The notes under the pieces were generated by a model. The model had not been told where the DNA came from. It did not search any database and saw only the letters and a list, made by a program, of their open reading frames with translations. From Thermasporomyces sp040195635 (GTDB taxonomy: Bacteria; Actinomycetota; Actinomycetes; Propionibacteriales; Actinopolymorphaceae), in contig NZ_JBEFTX010000003.1 in NCBI RefSeq assembly GCF_040195635.1, positions 186,001 through 250,000 of the forward strand: a DNA stretch of 64,000 nt. Direction: 5' to 3'. The translations under genes and the position numbers were made by a program. Within the stretch, counting starts at the first letter, position 1, and every line of letters begins with the position of its first letter. Of this stretch, positions 17,146 to 25,009 are shown one piece after another.

Positions 17146-17865
17146 TCACCGACGACTCGCCCCAGGAATCTCTACGGCGATCTCGCCACTGAGTCGGGCG
17201 CCAGCCGCGAGCGGGAGCTCGTCGCCGCTCCAGAAACGACCCGCGTCGTACCAGCTCGACCGTCGGCCGGTGGGCAGCAGACCCATCGCCTCGTAGGTCA
17301 CCGCGATGACCTCCGCGCAGTACGCGGTCTCCAGATCGACACCGCGCCCACCGCGGCCACCGCCCCGGCCCGGCAGGGACCATCGCCGGCCACGGGTCTG
17401 CCGCAGTGTCGACAGGCCTTCGCGCACGCCGAGGGCTGGTACCCGACCACGCAACCATCGCGCCGCCATCCGCGCGCTCGACGGGAACGGGGTTCCGTCC
17501 AGCCGCGCGATCGTCCGCAGCACGGCGTCCTCCATCTCCCGTGTCACCGACTGGTCGAGTTGGCGGAGCCAGGCCTGCTGGCCGTACTTCCGTGCCCAGA
17601 CGAGCACCGCCGCCCGGAGATCATGTAGCTGGACTCCCCGCTGGTGCGTACCCGACCACAGGTCCGGCAACGACCGGCCGAGCTCGGCGTGCCACATCAG
17701 CGGCGGCAGATCGTCGAGGACGACCGACATGCCGACATGGTTGACCGGGCTGTTCGTGGTCACCCGGATGGCGCGATCGGCCATGGAGTGGCCGCGGAAA
17801 AGCCAGATGTCGCCGGTACGTGTCAGGTCCAGCGCCTCGTCCAGGGTGATCGTCGTACCCGGCAT
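17146..17865 (-). CDS. Permuted papain-like (NlpC/P60 / YiiX-type) protein
   Basis: 239 aa. It starts MPGTTITLDEALDLTRTGDI. SPVNHVGMSVVL supplies the His and TAYCAEVIAVTYEAMGLL the Cys of a circularly permuted papain fold, with GDIWLFRG at the entry strand as in YiiX/lecithin-retinol-acyltransferase-like proteins. It could act as an amidase, transferase or thioesterase. There is no signal peptide, so it is probably cytoplasmic. It is divergent from a small membrane protein gene, 17 bp away. Confidence 0.85.
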   Translation of the reverse strand: MPGTTITLDEALDLTRTGDIWLFRGHSMADRAIRVTTNSPVNHVGMSVVLDDLPPLMWHAELGRSLPDLWSGTHQRGVQLHDLRAAVLVWARKYGQQAWLRQLDQSVTREMEDAVLRTIARLDGTPFPSSARMAARWLRGRVPALGVREGLSTLRQTRGRRWSLPGRGGGRGGRGVDLETAYCAEVIAVTYEAMGLLPTGRRSSWYDAGRFWSGDELPLAAGARLSGEIAVEIPGASRR

Positions 17866-17882
17866 GGTCGTAGCCTAGGCGG

Positions 17883-18059
17883 GTGCGCTGGTGGAAATGG
17901 CTGGGACTGGCAGGCGTGGTGGGTGTCGCGGCGACGGGTGCGGTGATCGTCCGGGCCGAGCGGCGCCGCCAGGCCTACACGCCCGAGGAGATCCGCGCCC
18001 GGCTGCATGCCCGGCTGGCCGAGGCGACGCCCGGTGGGTCCGCGGGCAGCGACGGCTGA
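17883..18059 (+). CDS. Small single-pass membrane protein
   Basis: 58 aa, GTG at 17883, reading RWWKWLGLAGVVGVAATGAV then IVRAERRRQAYTPEEIRARLHARLAEA. An aromatic N-terminus and one membrane helix are followed by a basic/amphipathic cytoplasmic tail. CCTAGG a few bases upstream resembles a leaderless -10. The two-part architecture is of a type I associate with conserved small actinobacterial membrane proteins of unknown role. It is divergent from the papain-fold gene. Confidence 0.7.
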   Translation: MRWWKWLGLAGVVGVAATGAVIVRAERRRQAYTPEEIRARLHARLAEATPGGSAGSDG

Positions 18060-18179
18060 CGCAAGAGCCGATGGCCGATTCGTTCAAGGCGACCGGGGGA
18101 TGCTCGGACTAGCGTGCCGAGCCAAATGCGGGGAGCCCTCCTGGCTCCGCCTATCCCTCCGTACGAAGGAAGTCCGTTC

Positions 18180-18596
18180 ATGCAACCTCGTCTTGACGCC
18201 ATCGGGATGGTCGTCGCCGACATGGCACGGTCGCTCGCGTTCTATCGCCGGCTGGGCCTCGACATCCCGCCCGAGGCCGACACCGAACCGCACGTCGAGG
18301 CCCCGCTTCCCGGCGGCCTGCGGCTGATGTGGGACACCGAGGAGGTGGTCCGTTCGTTCGACAGCGAATGGAAGCCGCCGAGTGGTGGGCACCGGATCGG
18401 ACTGGCCTTTCGGGTCGATTCCGCGGCCGACGTCGACCGCACGTACGCCGAACTGCTGGAGCTCGGCTACACCGGCCACAACCCGCCCTGGGACGCGTTC
18501 TGGGGCCAGCGCTACGCCACCTTGGCCGATCCCGACGGGAACTCGGTCGACCTGTTCGCCCCGCTCGACGGAGGAGCCAGCGCCGCAGGAGCCTGA
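18180..18596 (+). CDS. Glyoxalase/bleomycin-resistance (VOC) family protein
   Basis: 138 aa from ATG at 18180, after AAGGA. It has two beta-alpha-beta-beta-beta modules: LDAIGMVVADMARSLAFYRRLG opens the first, and GQRYATLADPDGNSVDLFAP closes the second with the characteristic DPDGN. VOC proteins bind a metal or a small ligand at the module interface; here the function may be dioxygenase, isomerase or drug binding. It stands alone upstream of the Gfo/Idh/MocA operon, separated by about 130 bp. Confidence 0.88.
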   Translation: MQPRLDAIGMVVADMARSLAFYRRLGLDIPPEADTEPHVEAPLPGGLRLMWDTEEVVRSFDSEWKPPSGGHRIGLAFRVDSAADVDRTYAELLELGYTGHNPPWDAFWGQRYATLADPDGNSVDLFAPLDGGASAAGA

Positions 18597-18664
18597 CGGC
18601 CGCGCGGCCGGTCCCGGCCGCTCCCGTTCGGATGCGTTGACCGGACGTGCCACCGCTCCCTAGC

Positions 18665-18687
18665 GTCTCCAGACATCTAGACGTCTA
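18665..18687. promoter_or_regulatory. GTCT/AGAC repeat cluster upstream of the oxidoreductase-GntR operon
   Basis: GTCT-CC-AGAC (18665-18674) is followed by the perfect palindrome TAGACGTCTA (18678-18687), so four AGAC/GTCT half-sites occur in 22 bp, about 42 bp before the first gene. Position and symmetry suggest the operator of the GntR/HutC-type regulator encoded second in the operon. Confidence 0.55.
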
Positions 18688-18728
18688 TAGGGGGCCACTG
18701 GGGACACCCCCCGTGACTGGAGGTCGCC

Positions 18729-19853
18729 GTGGTCGCCGCGGAACGTCCGTACAAGCTCGGAGTCATCGGTTGCGGTCGGGTGTTCCGCTGGCCGTACATG
18801 TCGCTCATCCAGCAGCTGCGCACCCGCGGCCAGCTCGACGAGATCGTCACCTGTGACGCCAACCCAGAGGTCCGCGAGATCGTCGCCGACCAACCCGGCG
18901 TCGTCAGTTTCACGACCGACCACCGCGAGGTCCTCGACGACCCGGACGTCGACATCGTGATGGTGCTCACCTCGATGCCCGAGCACGGCCCACTCGCGAA
19001 GGACGCACTGCTCGCCGGCAAGCATGTCCTCGTCGAAAAGCCGATGGCCATCACGCTGCCCGAGGCGGCCGAACTGGTCGAGCTGGCGAAGACGAGCCCG
19101 GGCCACCTCGTGTGCGCGCCGTTCGTCATCCTGAGCCCGACGTTCCAGGCGATGTGGCGGCACGTCATGGCGGGCGACATCGGCCGGCCGACGCTCGCGC
19201 GCGGCCGCTACGGCTGGGCCGGCCCCGACTGGGGGCCGTGGTTCTACCAGGCCGGCGGCGGTCCGCTGTTCGACCTCGGCGTCTACAACGTCACCGCACT
19301 CACCGGACTGCTGGGACCGGTACGCCGGGTGTCGGCGTTCACCGGCAAGGTCCACGACCAGCGCATGGTCGACGGCCGGATGATCGACGTCCAGACGCCG
19401 GACAACTACCAGATCCTGCTCGACTTCGGCGGCTCCGTCCTCGCCACGGTGACGACCGGCTTCTCCATGCAGCAGTACCGTTCGCCCGCCGTCGAGATCT
19501 ACGGCACCGAAGGCACCGTCCAGATGCTCGGCGACGACTGGGCACCCCAGGGGCACGAGCTGTGGCAGAACTCCGAGGGCGCGTGGAAGCTGTACGCAAG
19601 CCCGAACCCAGGGTGGCCGTGGACCGCCGGTCTGCAGCACCTCGTCGAGTCGGTGGCGGCCGGGACCACGCCGCTGGTCGCGCCGGAGCACGCCTACCAC
19701 GTGCTCGAGGTCATGCTCGGCGCCATCGCGTCCGGTGAGGACGGCAAGCACCACGAGGTGTCGAGCACGTTCCCGGCGTTGTCGTTCGGTGACGGCGAGT
19801 CCGGGCGGGAGGCGGCCCACCGGGTGCACGACCGTACGCACGCGAGCAGATGA
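18729..19853 (+). CDS. Gfo/Idh/MocA-family NAD(P)-dependent oxidoreductase
   Basis: 374 aa. The Rossmann start is KLGVIGCGRVFRWPYM, followed by the conserved GKHVLVEKPMA, which contains the catalytic-region Lys. The C-terminal alpha/beta domain has PDWGPWFYQAGGGPLFDLGVYN with the usual Asp/His-type active-site region (DLGVYN). These enzymes oxidise sugars, inositols or related polyols. The start is GTG at 18729 after GGAGGTCGCC. Its stop overlaps the ATG of the GntR gene (ATGA). It forms a four-gene operon with GntR, bicupin and ROK genes, probably for catabolism of a sugar or sugar acid. Confidence 0.92.
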   Translation: MVAAERPYKLGVIGCGRVFRWPYMSLIQQLRTRGQLDEIVTCDANPEVREIVADQPGVVSFTTDHREVLDDPDVDIVMVLTSMPEHGPLAKDALLAGKHVLVEKPMAITLPEAAELVELAKTSPGHLVCAPFVILSPTFQAMWRHVMAGDIGRPTLARGRYGWAGPDWGPWFYQAGGGPLFDLGVYNVTALTGLLGPVRRVSAFTGKVHDQRMVDGRMIDVQTPDNYQILLDFGGSVLATVTTGFSMQQYRSPAVEIYGTEGTVQMLGDDWAPQGHELWQNSEGAWKLYASPNPGWPWTAGLQHLVESVAAGTTPLVAPEHAYHVLEVMLGAIASGEDGKHHEVSSTFPALSFGDGESGREAAHRVHDRTHASR

Positions 19854-20755
19854 CGGGACGCGCGGCGGCGTCGACCACCGGTCAGCGGGTACGACGGGAC
19901 CGGGACAACCCGCTGCCGCTCTACCACCAGGTGGCGGCGGGCATCCGCGACCAGATCCGCGCGGGCACGCTCGGTCCCGGCGCGCGGCTGGCCTCGGAGT
20001 CCGCGCTCAGCCAGCAGGCGGGTGTCAGCCGGATGACCGCGCGGCAGGCGATCGCGCTGCTGGTCGCGGACGGCCTGGTCGTGGTCCGGCACGGGGTCGG
20101 GACGTTCGTCGCCGAGCCGAAGCTCACCTACGACGCACTGCACCTGCTGGGGTTCAGCGAGACGCTGGCCGCGCAGGGGAGTACGACGACATCGGACGTG
20201 CTGGAGCAGGCCGTCGTACCGGCGTCGCCCCACGTGGCTACGGCTTTGGGCGTCGAGGCCGGCTCGCCGGTGGTCACGGTGCGGCGGATCCGCAGGGCGC
20301 ACGGTGAGCCGCTGGTCCTGGAGGCCAGCTACCTTCCCCACGCATTGTGCGGCGGACTGGAGAAGGCCGACCTGACCGGTCGTTCGCTCTACGCCACCCT
20401 GGAATCGGACTTCGGGCTGCGTCTCGCGGGTGCCCGCCAGCATTTCGCCGCCCGCGCCGCCACCGCCGCCGAACGCGCCCACCTCGACCTGGCCAAGGGT
20501 GCCTGCGTCATGGCGTTGTGGGGGGTGAGTGAGGACTACGCCGGGGAGCCGGTGGAGTACTTCGAGGCGACGTACCGAGCGGACCGGTTCGAGTTCGCCG
20601 CGTCCAGTCGCCGCCCGCGTGCCGGTCGCGGGGGACCGGGTGGTTCCGGGACGGGCGACGACGCCAACCCGTTGCGCGTCGTCCTCACCGAGTCCACCGC
20701 CGATGTCGCCGAGCACGCCGGTCCCGAGGATGGGTCAGCCGACCCACACCCGTGA
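19850..20755 (+). CDS. GntR-family transcriptional regulator, HutC subgroup
   Basis: 301 aa. An N-terminal winged helix (PLYHQVAAGIRDQIRAGTLG, SRMTARQAIALLVADGLVVV) is followed by a UTRA-type ligand-binding domain (RRIRRAHGEPLVLEASYLP to YFEATYRADRFEF). A 45-aa Gly/Asp-rich tail ends the protein. The ligand is probably the operon's substrate or an intermediate. The candidate operator is the AGAC/GTCT cluster at 18665-18687. Translation is coupled to the preceding gene by a 4-nt overlap. Confidence 0.93.
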   Translation: MTGRAAASTTGQRVRRDRDNPLPLYHQVAAGIRDQIRAGTLGPGARLASESALSQQAGVSRMTARQAIALLVADGLVVVRHGVGTFVAEPKLTYDALHLLGFSETLAAQGSTTTSDVLEQAVVPASPHVATALGVEAGSPVVTVRRIRRAHGEPLVLEASYLPHALCGGLEKADLTGRSLYATLESDFGLRLAGARQHFAARAATAAERAHLDLAKGACVMALWGVSEDYAGEPVEYFEATYRADRFEFAASSRRPRAGRGGPGGSGTGDDANPLRVVLTESTADVAEHAGPEDGSADPHP

Positions 20756-20783
20756 GATCCCGAACAGATCCGGAGGAAGAGAC

Positions 20784-21683
20784 GTGGCCTACGCCCCCTC
20801 TCCGCGCCCGACATTCACCGAGCCCACCCACATCCCGTACCGCTCGGTCACCCGACACCTCTGGGGCGACGACGGCGCGGGTCGGGTGTCGGACTGGATC
20901 TACGTCTCCAGCACCGACATCCACCAGTTGGTGTTCGGCCTGCCGCCGCGCGGGCGCTTCCGACACTCCGACTCGTTTCGTACGGTCTTCGCGGCCGACG
21001 AGGTGTTGTACGTCCTCAGCGGAGTCATGCTGATCGCGAACCCGGAGACCGGCGAGGTGCATCGCGTCACCCCGGGCGAGGCGGCGTTCTTCCGGCGGGA
21101 CACGTGGCACCACGTGATCAACCATGGCGACGAGGAGCTCCGCGTGCTGGAGTTCTTCTCCCCGCCGCCGTCGCAGGGGACGTCGGGCAGCTACGCACGC
21201 ACCCGCCCGTACCTCGAGCAGTCGACCTACATCCAGGACCACGTGCTCGGATCCTGGCCGGCGGAGCGTGACAAGATCCGGTCCGCGGACACGATCACCA
21301 GGATCGGCGTCGCCGACCGGCGGCTCCGGTTGGAGGGACACCAGCAGCAGGTGCTCGTCGGTCTGCTGGCCTCGACCGAACACCTCACGGCCGGCGTGGT
21401 CGAGCTGTTGCCCGGCCGGCGTGGTGACGTCGAGTCCCATGCCGGCCAGGAGGCGTTGTACGTCACGCGGGGACGGCTCAACGTCCACCTCCCGGAGGCC
21501 GGGCCGGATGTCGCGTCCTGGTGTGAGCTGGAGCCGGGCGACGGGTTCTTCCTCCCGGCGGGGACGCCGCACCAGTACTACAACTGGTCGGCCGAGCCGG
21601 TGGAGTTCGTGTTCGGGGTGGCCCCGGCGTACCTCCCTGACGCCGGACAGGCGACCACCGCGACGCCGGAGTCGTCCGGGTGA
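20784..21683 (+). CDS. Bicupin protein (sugar-isomerase or dioxygenase-like)
   Basis: 299 aa, GTG at 20784 after GGAGGAAG. Two cupin barrels are visible. The first has VFAADEVLYVLSGVMLIANP with PGEAAFFRRDTWHHVINHG; the second has ESHAGQEALYVTRGRLNVHL and PGDGFFLPAGTPHQYYNW. Each retains the E/H metal-ligand pattern in part. Catalysis, such as isomerisation or oxygenation of a sugar acid, or a ligand-binding role are both possible. It is third in the oxidoreductase-GntR-bicupin-ROK operon; its TGA overlaps the ROK gene's GTG. Confidence 0.85.
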   Translation: MAYAPSPRPTFTEPTHIPYRSVTRHLWGDDGAGRVSDWIYVSSTDIHQLVFGLPPRGRFRHSDSFRTVFAADEVLYVLSGVMLIANPETGEVHRVTPGEAAFFRRDTWHHVINHGDEELRVLEFFSPPPSQGTSGSYARTRPYLEQSTYIQDHVLGSWPAERDKIRSADTITRIGVADRRLRLEGHQQQVLVGLLASTEHLTAGVVELLPGRRGDVESHAGQEALYVTRGRLNVHLPEAGPDVASWCELEPGDGFFLPAGTPHQYYNWSAEPVEFVFGVAPAYLPDAGQATTATPESSG

Positions 21684-22729
21684 GTCGTACGACGTCCGCC
21701 GCCGACCCCGCCGCCAACACCGGCGCAGCCCCTCAGCTGCTCGTGGGAGTCGACGTCGGAGGTACGAAGATCGCCGGCGGCGTGGTCGACCCTCGCACCG
21801 GGACGGTCCGCCACCGGGTCACCGTGCCGACCGACCTGCGCCGGGGCAGCGACGCGGTCCTGCTCACGACGGTCGCCCTCGTCCGCCAGCTCGCCGACGC
21901 CGTGGCGGACGAAGAGTGTCCCCTCGGCGGCGTCGGTGTCGGCGTCCCCGAGCTCGTCAGCCCGGCCGGTGACATCACCTCGGACCACCTGCTGGCCTGG
22001 CGCCGGGACGAGCTCGCGGCGGCGGTCGCGGCGGACGGCGGACCCGCCGCCCGTGACGACCTGCCCGTACGCATCGAGTCGGACGTCCGCGCGGCTGCTC
22101 TCGCCGAGGCCCGCTTCGGCGCCGGGCGCGAACACGAGGTCTTCGTCTACGTCACGATCGGTACCGGTATCTCGTTCAGCCTCGTCCAGCATGGCGTGCC
22201 GTACGCAGGAGCCCGCGGCAACGCCCTGCTCCTGCTGGCACCAGGCGCCAAGCCCACTGGCCCTGACGTCGTGGGGCGACCGGGCGCCGCCGATCAGCCG
22301 CCGTTGCTGGAGACGGTCGCCGCTGGTCCCGCGCTCGTCGAACGCTTCCGCGTCGCCGGTGGCCAGGTGGCCGGTGGCCAGGTCGTTGGTAGCCAGGTCG
22401 CCGGTGGTCGGGTCGAGGGCGATGCCCGGATGGTGCTCGACGCCGCCGCTGCCGGTGACCCGGTGGCGGTGACGGTCGTCCGTGACGCCGGCGACGCGCT
22501 CGGTGACGCGATCGCCCTGCTGGTGAACGCGCTCGATCCGGAGGCGGTCGTCGTCGGTGGCGGGCTCGGCCTTGCGGGTGGTGCCTACCTTGCGGGTGCG
22601 GTCGACCGGGCGCGGCGGATGATCTGGGCGCCCCAGACCCGGGCGCTGCCGATCGTGCCGGCCGGCCTCGGCGTCCACGCCGGCGTCGTCGGTGCCGCGC
22701 TGGCCGCCGACGCTGACCATGGCCGCTGA
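21680..22729 (+). CDS. ROK-family protein lacking the zinc-binding motif
   Basis: 349 aa. The N-terminal ATP-binding DVGGTKIAGGVV and the catalytic-Asp region RIESDVRAAALAEARFGAG, then VYVTIGTGISFSLVQHG, are ROK hallmarks. The usual EIGH segment and the CxCGxxGC zinc site are absent, replaced by YAGARGNALLLLAPGAKP. Four 15-bp repeats (22352-22411) encode VAGGQ-like pentapeptides in a surface loop. It may be a sugar kinase with altered metal dependence or a non-catalytic sensor. It is the last gene of the operon and overlaps the bicupin gene by 4 nt. Confidence 0.85.
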   Translation: MSRTTSAADPAANTGAAPQLLVGVDVGGTKIAGGVVDPRTGTVRHRVTVPTDLRRGSDAVLLTTVALVRQLADAVADEECPLGGVGVGVPELVSPAGDITSDHLLAWRRDELAAAVAADGGPAARDDLPVRIESDVRAAALAEARFGAGREHEVFVYVTIGTGISFSLVQHGVPYAGARGNALLLLAPGAKPTGPDVVGRPGAADQPPLLETVAAGPALVERFRVAGGQVAGGQVVGSQVAGGRVEGDARMVLDAAAAGDPVAVTVVRDAGDALGDAIALLVNALDPEAVVVGGGLGLAGGAYLAGAVDRARRMIWAPQTRALPIVPAGLGVHAGVVGAALAADADHGR

Positions 22730-22774
22730 CGCTGACCGCTGACGCTGACCGCTGACGCTGACGCTGACGTTGAC
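22725..22774. repeat. GCTGAC hexamer array over the ROK stop codon
   Basis: Eight copies of GCTGAC or a one-base variant run from 22725 to 22774, with single C insertions after the second and fourth. The first unit includes the ROK gene's TGA stop. This is slippage-prone simple sequence in the convergent gap before the anti-sigma gene. Confidence 0.8.
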
Positions 22775-22788
22775 CGTCGATTTTCGGA

Positions 22789-23679
22789 TTAGAGGGAGAC
22801 CCTGAGGATGGTCTTGCCCTCGGCGGTGCGTACCTCCACGCCGGCGACGTCCTCGCGCGGGATGCTGGTCGAGCCGTGCAGGACGAGCGGGTCGGGCGCC
22901 CCGGGGACTCCGTATCCCTCAGGCGGCACCTTCCAGCTCATCGCCACCTGTCGTTGGCCGTCCCTGGAGACCGCGATGAGCTGGCAGCTGAGCGGGCCGT
23001 GGACTCCGCGGAGTTCCATCGCCAGGTGGGTGCCCCACTTGCGGCTCTCCACCCCGATCACGCCGGTCGTGCCGGTCGCGCGGTCGGTTGTCGCGAAGCG
23101 TTCGCCGGTGAGTAGGAGTTCGCCCGCCGGACGGTGCACACTGTCGGGCGTGGCGGTGGTGTCGCTCCCGCGATCCGCGATGAACGTGCCACCCACAGCA
23201 CCGGCCATGAGCAGGACGACGGCCGCGGCCGCCGCGAGTAGCCGGTCGGGCCGGATCCACCGGCGCTCGTTCGTGCCGTCCGCGCCACCGGAACCCCGCG
23301 CTCCATGCGATCCGCCGGCCCGACGCGTACGGCCCGCCCCGTCTGCACTCGCCCCGACGACCCCGGGGGCGGCCAGCCGTCGGCGTCTCCGTAACTCCAG
23401 GACGGCGCCGTCCGGTTCCGCGCCGTCCACTGCACCGTCCACTGCACCGTCCACTGCACCGTCCACTGGGCCGGCAACCGCACTCGAGGCGAGTACCGCG
23501 GGGTCCACGTCGCGGAGCGCTCCGGCGAGTCCCGCGAACTCCGCCAGCTCGGCCTGGCACCTGGCGCACCCCGCGAGGTGGCTGTCGAAGGCCTGCCGGT
23601 CAGCGTCCTCGAGCAGTCCGAGAGCGTATGCCGCGACGTCGGTGTGCGGCCCGTGGTCCGTGTGATCGATCGTCGTCAT
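22789..23679 (-). CDS. Zinc-binding anti-sigma factor (RskA-like)
   Basis: 296 aa. The N-terminal ZAS domain is HTDVAAYALGLLEDADRQAF followed by HLAGCARCQAEL, with the HxxxCxxC signature. A Ser/Gly-rich linker carries four in-frame VDGA units (12-bp repeat around 23423-23470). A single membrane helix (LLAAAAAVVLLMAGAVGG) precedes an outer RskA-type domain of about 130 residues. It should sequester the sigma factor encoded immediately upstream (4-nt overlap) and release it after regulated proteolysis or redox change. Confidence 0.92.
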   Translation of the reverse strand: MTTIDHTDHGPHTDVAAYALGLLEDADRQAFDSHLAGCARCQAELAEFAGLAGALRDVDPAVLASSAVAGPVDGAVDGAVDGAVDGAEPDGAVLELRRRRRLAAPGVVGASADGAGRTRRAGGSHGARGSGGADGTNERRWIRPDRLLAAAAAVVLLMAGAVGGTFIADRGSDTTATPDSVHRPAGELLLTGERFATTDRATGTTGVIGVESRKWGTHLAMELRGVHGPLSCQLIAVSRDGQRQVAMSWKVPPEGYGVPGAPDPLVLHGSTSIPREDVAGVEVRTAEGKTILRVSL

Positions 23680-24236
23680 TGCAGTGTCACCCCCCGTTCT
23701 TCCAGCGCCAGGCGGAGAGCGCGCAACGCGTAGTAGACCCGGGACTTCACCGTGCCGACCGGGACACCGAGGTTGTCGGCGGCCTGATTGACCGTACGGT
23801 CGTTCAGGAACGTCTCCACGAGCACCTCGCGATGAGCTGGGGTGAGCGCCTGCAGCGCTTCGGTGACCGTGACGGTCCGCAGGAGCCGCTCGGTCTGGTC
23901 CTCGACGGGCACTTCCGGGAGCTCGTGGGCCACCTCGGCGGGCCGGGCGTCTCGTCGACGTCGGTCGTCAATCACGATACGTCGCGCGACGGTGCCGAGC
24001 CAGGGCATCAGCGACCGTCCGTCAGGGTCGAGCTCCGCAGCGTTGCGCCAGGCCCGCAGCAAGGTCTCCTGCACGACGTCCTCGGCCCATTGCCGCTGCC
24101 CGCCCGTGAGGCGCATGGCGAACGCAAGTAACGGTGTGTAGTAGTCCCGGTAGAGGATGTCCATGAGGTCCTGGCCCGGATCCTCGGTGGTCTGGGCGCG
24201 ACGACCTCTTCTGCCACTCACCCTGAAGGGGTTCAT
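23676..24236 (-). CDS. ECF RNA polymerase sigma factor (SigK/SigL-like)
   Basis: 186 aa from ATG at 24236. Region 2 is YRDYYTPLLAFAMRLTGG to RSLMPWLGTVARRIVIDDRR; region 4 is LTPAHREVLVETFLNDRTVN followed by QAADNLGVPVGTVKSRVYYALRAL. It overlaps the zinc anti-sigma gene by 4 nt, the standard pairing of SigK/RskA-type systems. The pair is convergent with the ROK operon, so the regulon must lie elsewhere apart from autoregulation. Confidence 0.94.
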   Translation of the reverse strand: MNPFRVSGRRGRRAQTTEDPGQDLMDILYRDYYTPLLAFAMRLTGGQRQWAEDVVQETLLRAWRNAAELDPDGRSLMPWLGTVARRIVIDDRRRRDARPAEVAHELPEVPVEDQTERLLRTVTVTEALQALTPAHREVLVETFLNDRTVNQAADNLGVPVGTVKSRVYYALRALRLALEERGVTLQ

Positions 24237-24581
24237 CGCTCGGCCTTCGGCATGCTGGATCTCTTGCTCGCACCCATCTGGTTTCGACGGGGCCCACAAC
24301 GTAGCAGCGGACGGGCCCCCGGCCAGTCCGAGGCTGACTCCACCCCGTGCCCGGCTGGTGACCGCCGTACGCCTCGGATTGTCCTGACGGTACCTGACGA
24401 CGCGGCGTACCGCCCGGGACGGATTGGCCGTTCAGGTCGCGCCCCGCTGACCTCGTGTCCTACTGTGTGCAGGCGGCGACGCGCAACGGCGCGGTACGCG
24501 CAGTACGTCGGCATCACCGCAACGGGGGGCTACACCGTCCGTCCACACGACCAAGTCAGCCCAGCGTTCAAGGTGGTTTCC

Positions 24582-24803
24582 ATGGGTATTGGTGCCAGCA
24601 TCTTCCTCATCGCTGTCGGCGCCATCCTCGCGTTCGCGATCGAGTACGACGTCTCTGGTCTCGACATCTCCGTCGTCGGCTGGATCCTCATGGTCGTCGG
24701 GGCGCTCGGCCTCGTGGTGACCATGGTGATCTGGGCGCCGCGCCGTCGGCAGGCTTCCGGGCGCACCGAGCAGTACGACACCCGGCGGCTCTACGGTCGC
24801 TGA
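24582..24803 (+). CDS. DUF6458-like two-helix membrane protein
   Basis: 73 aa from ATG at 24582. Two membrane helices, MGIGASIFLIAVGAILAFAI and VVGWILMVVGALGLVVTMVIW, are joined by DVSGLDI; a short basic tail (RRRQASGRTEQYDTRRLYGR) follows. This matches the short conserved actinobacterial family DUF6458, whose role is unknown. AAGGTGG upstream is a moderate Shine-Dalgarno. The longer open frame from 24252 is not credible as protein. The 3' end is duplicated 51 bp downstream. Confidence 0.85.
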   Translation: MGIGASIFLIAVGAILAFAIEYDVSGLDISVVGWILMVVGALGLVVTMVIWAPRRRQASGRTEQYDTRRLYGR

Positions 24804-24815
24804 TCGCCCGTCCTC

Positions 24816-24853
24816 ACCGAGCGATACGACACCCGCCTGGTGCGCGGCCGCTG
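24816..24853 (+). repeat. Duplicated 3' end of the DUF6458 gene
   Basis: The 38 bp at 24816-24853 match 24765-24802, the last codons of the gene, at 28 or so positions. ACCGAGC and TACGACACCCG are identical, and the offset of 51 bp keeps the frame. It reads TERYDTRLVRGR against TEQYDTRRLYGR and is probably the remnant of a second gene copy deleted internally. Confidence 0.6.
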
Positions 24854-25009
24854 CCGCTCGGCCGTCGGCCGTGCCGTCGGCCCGCGGTCAGCGACCACCG
24901 ATCGGGTCGGGACGGACAGTGGCAGGCGTACATCTGCTCCGTCTTCCCGCTCATTCCGCATGCGTGACCTTAACCGGCCGGCGACGATGGGTACGGAGCG
25001 AGGAGAAAC

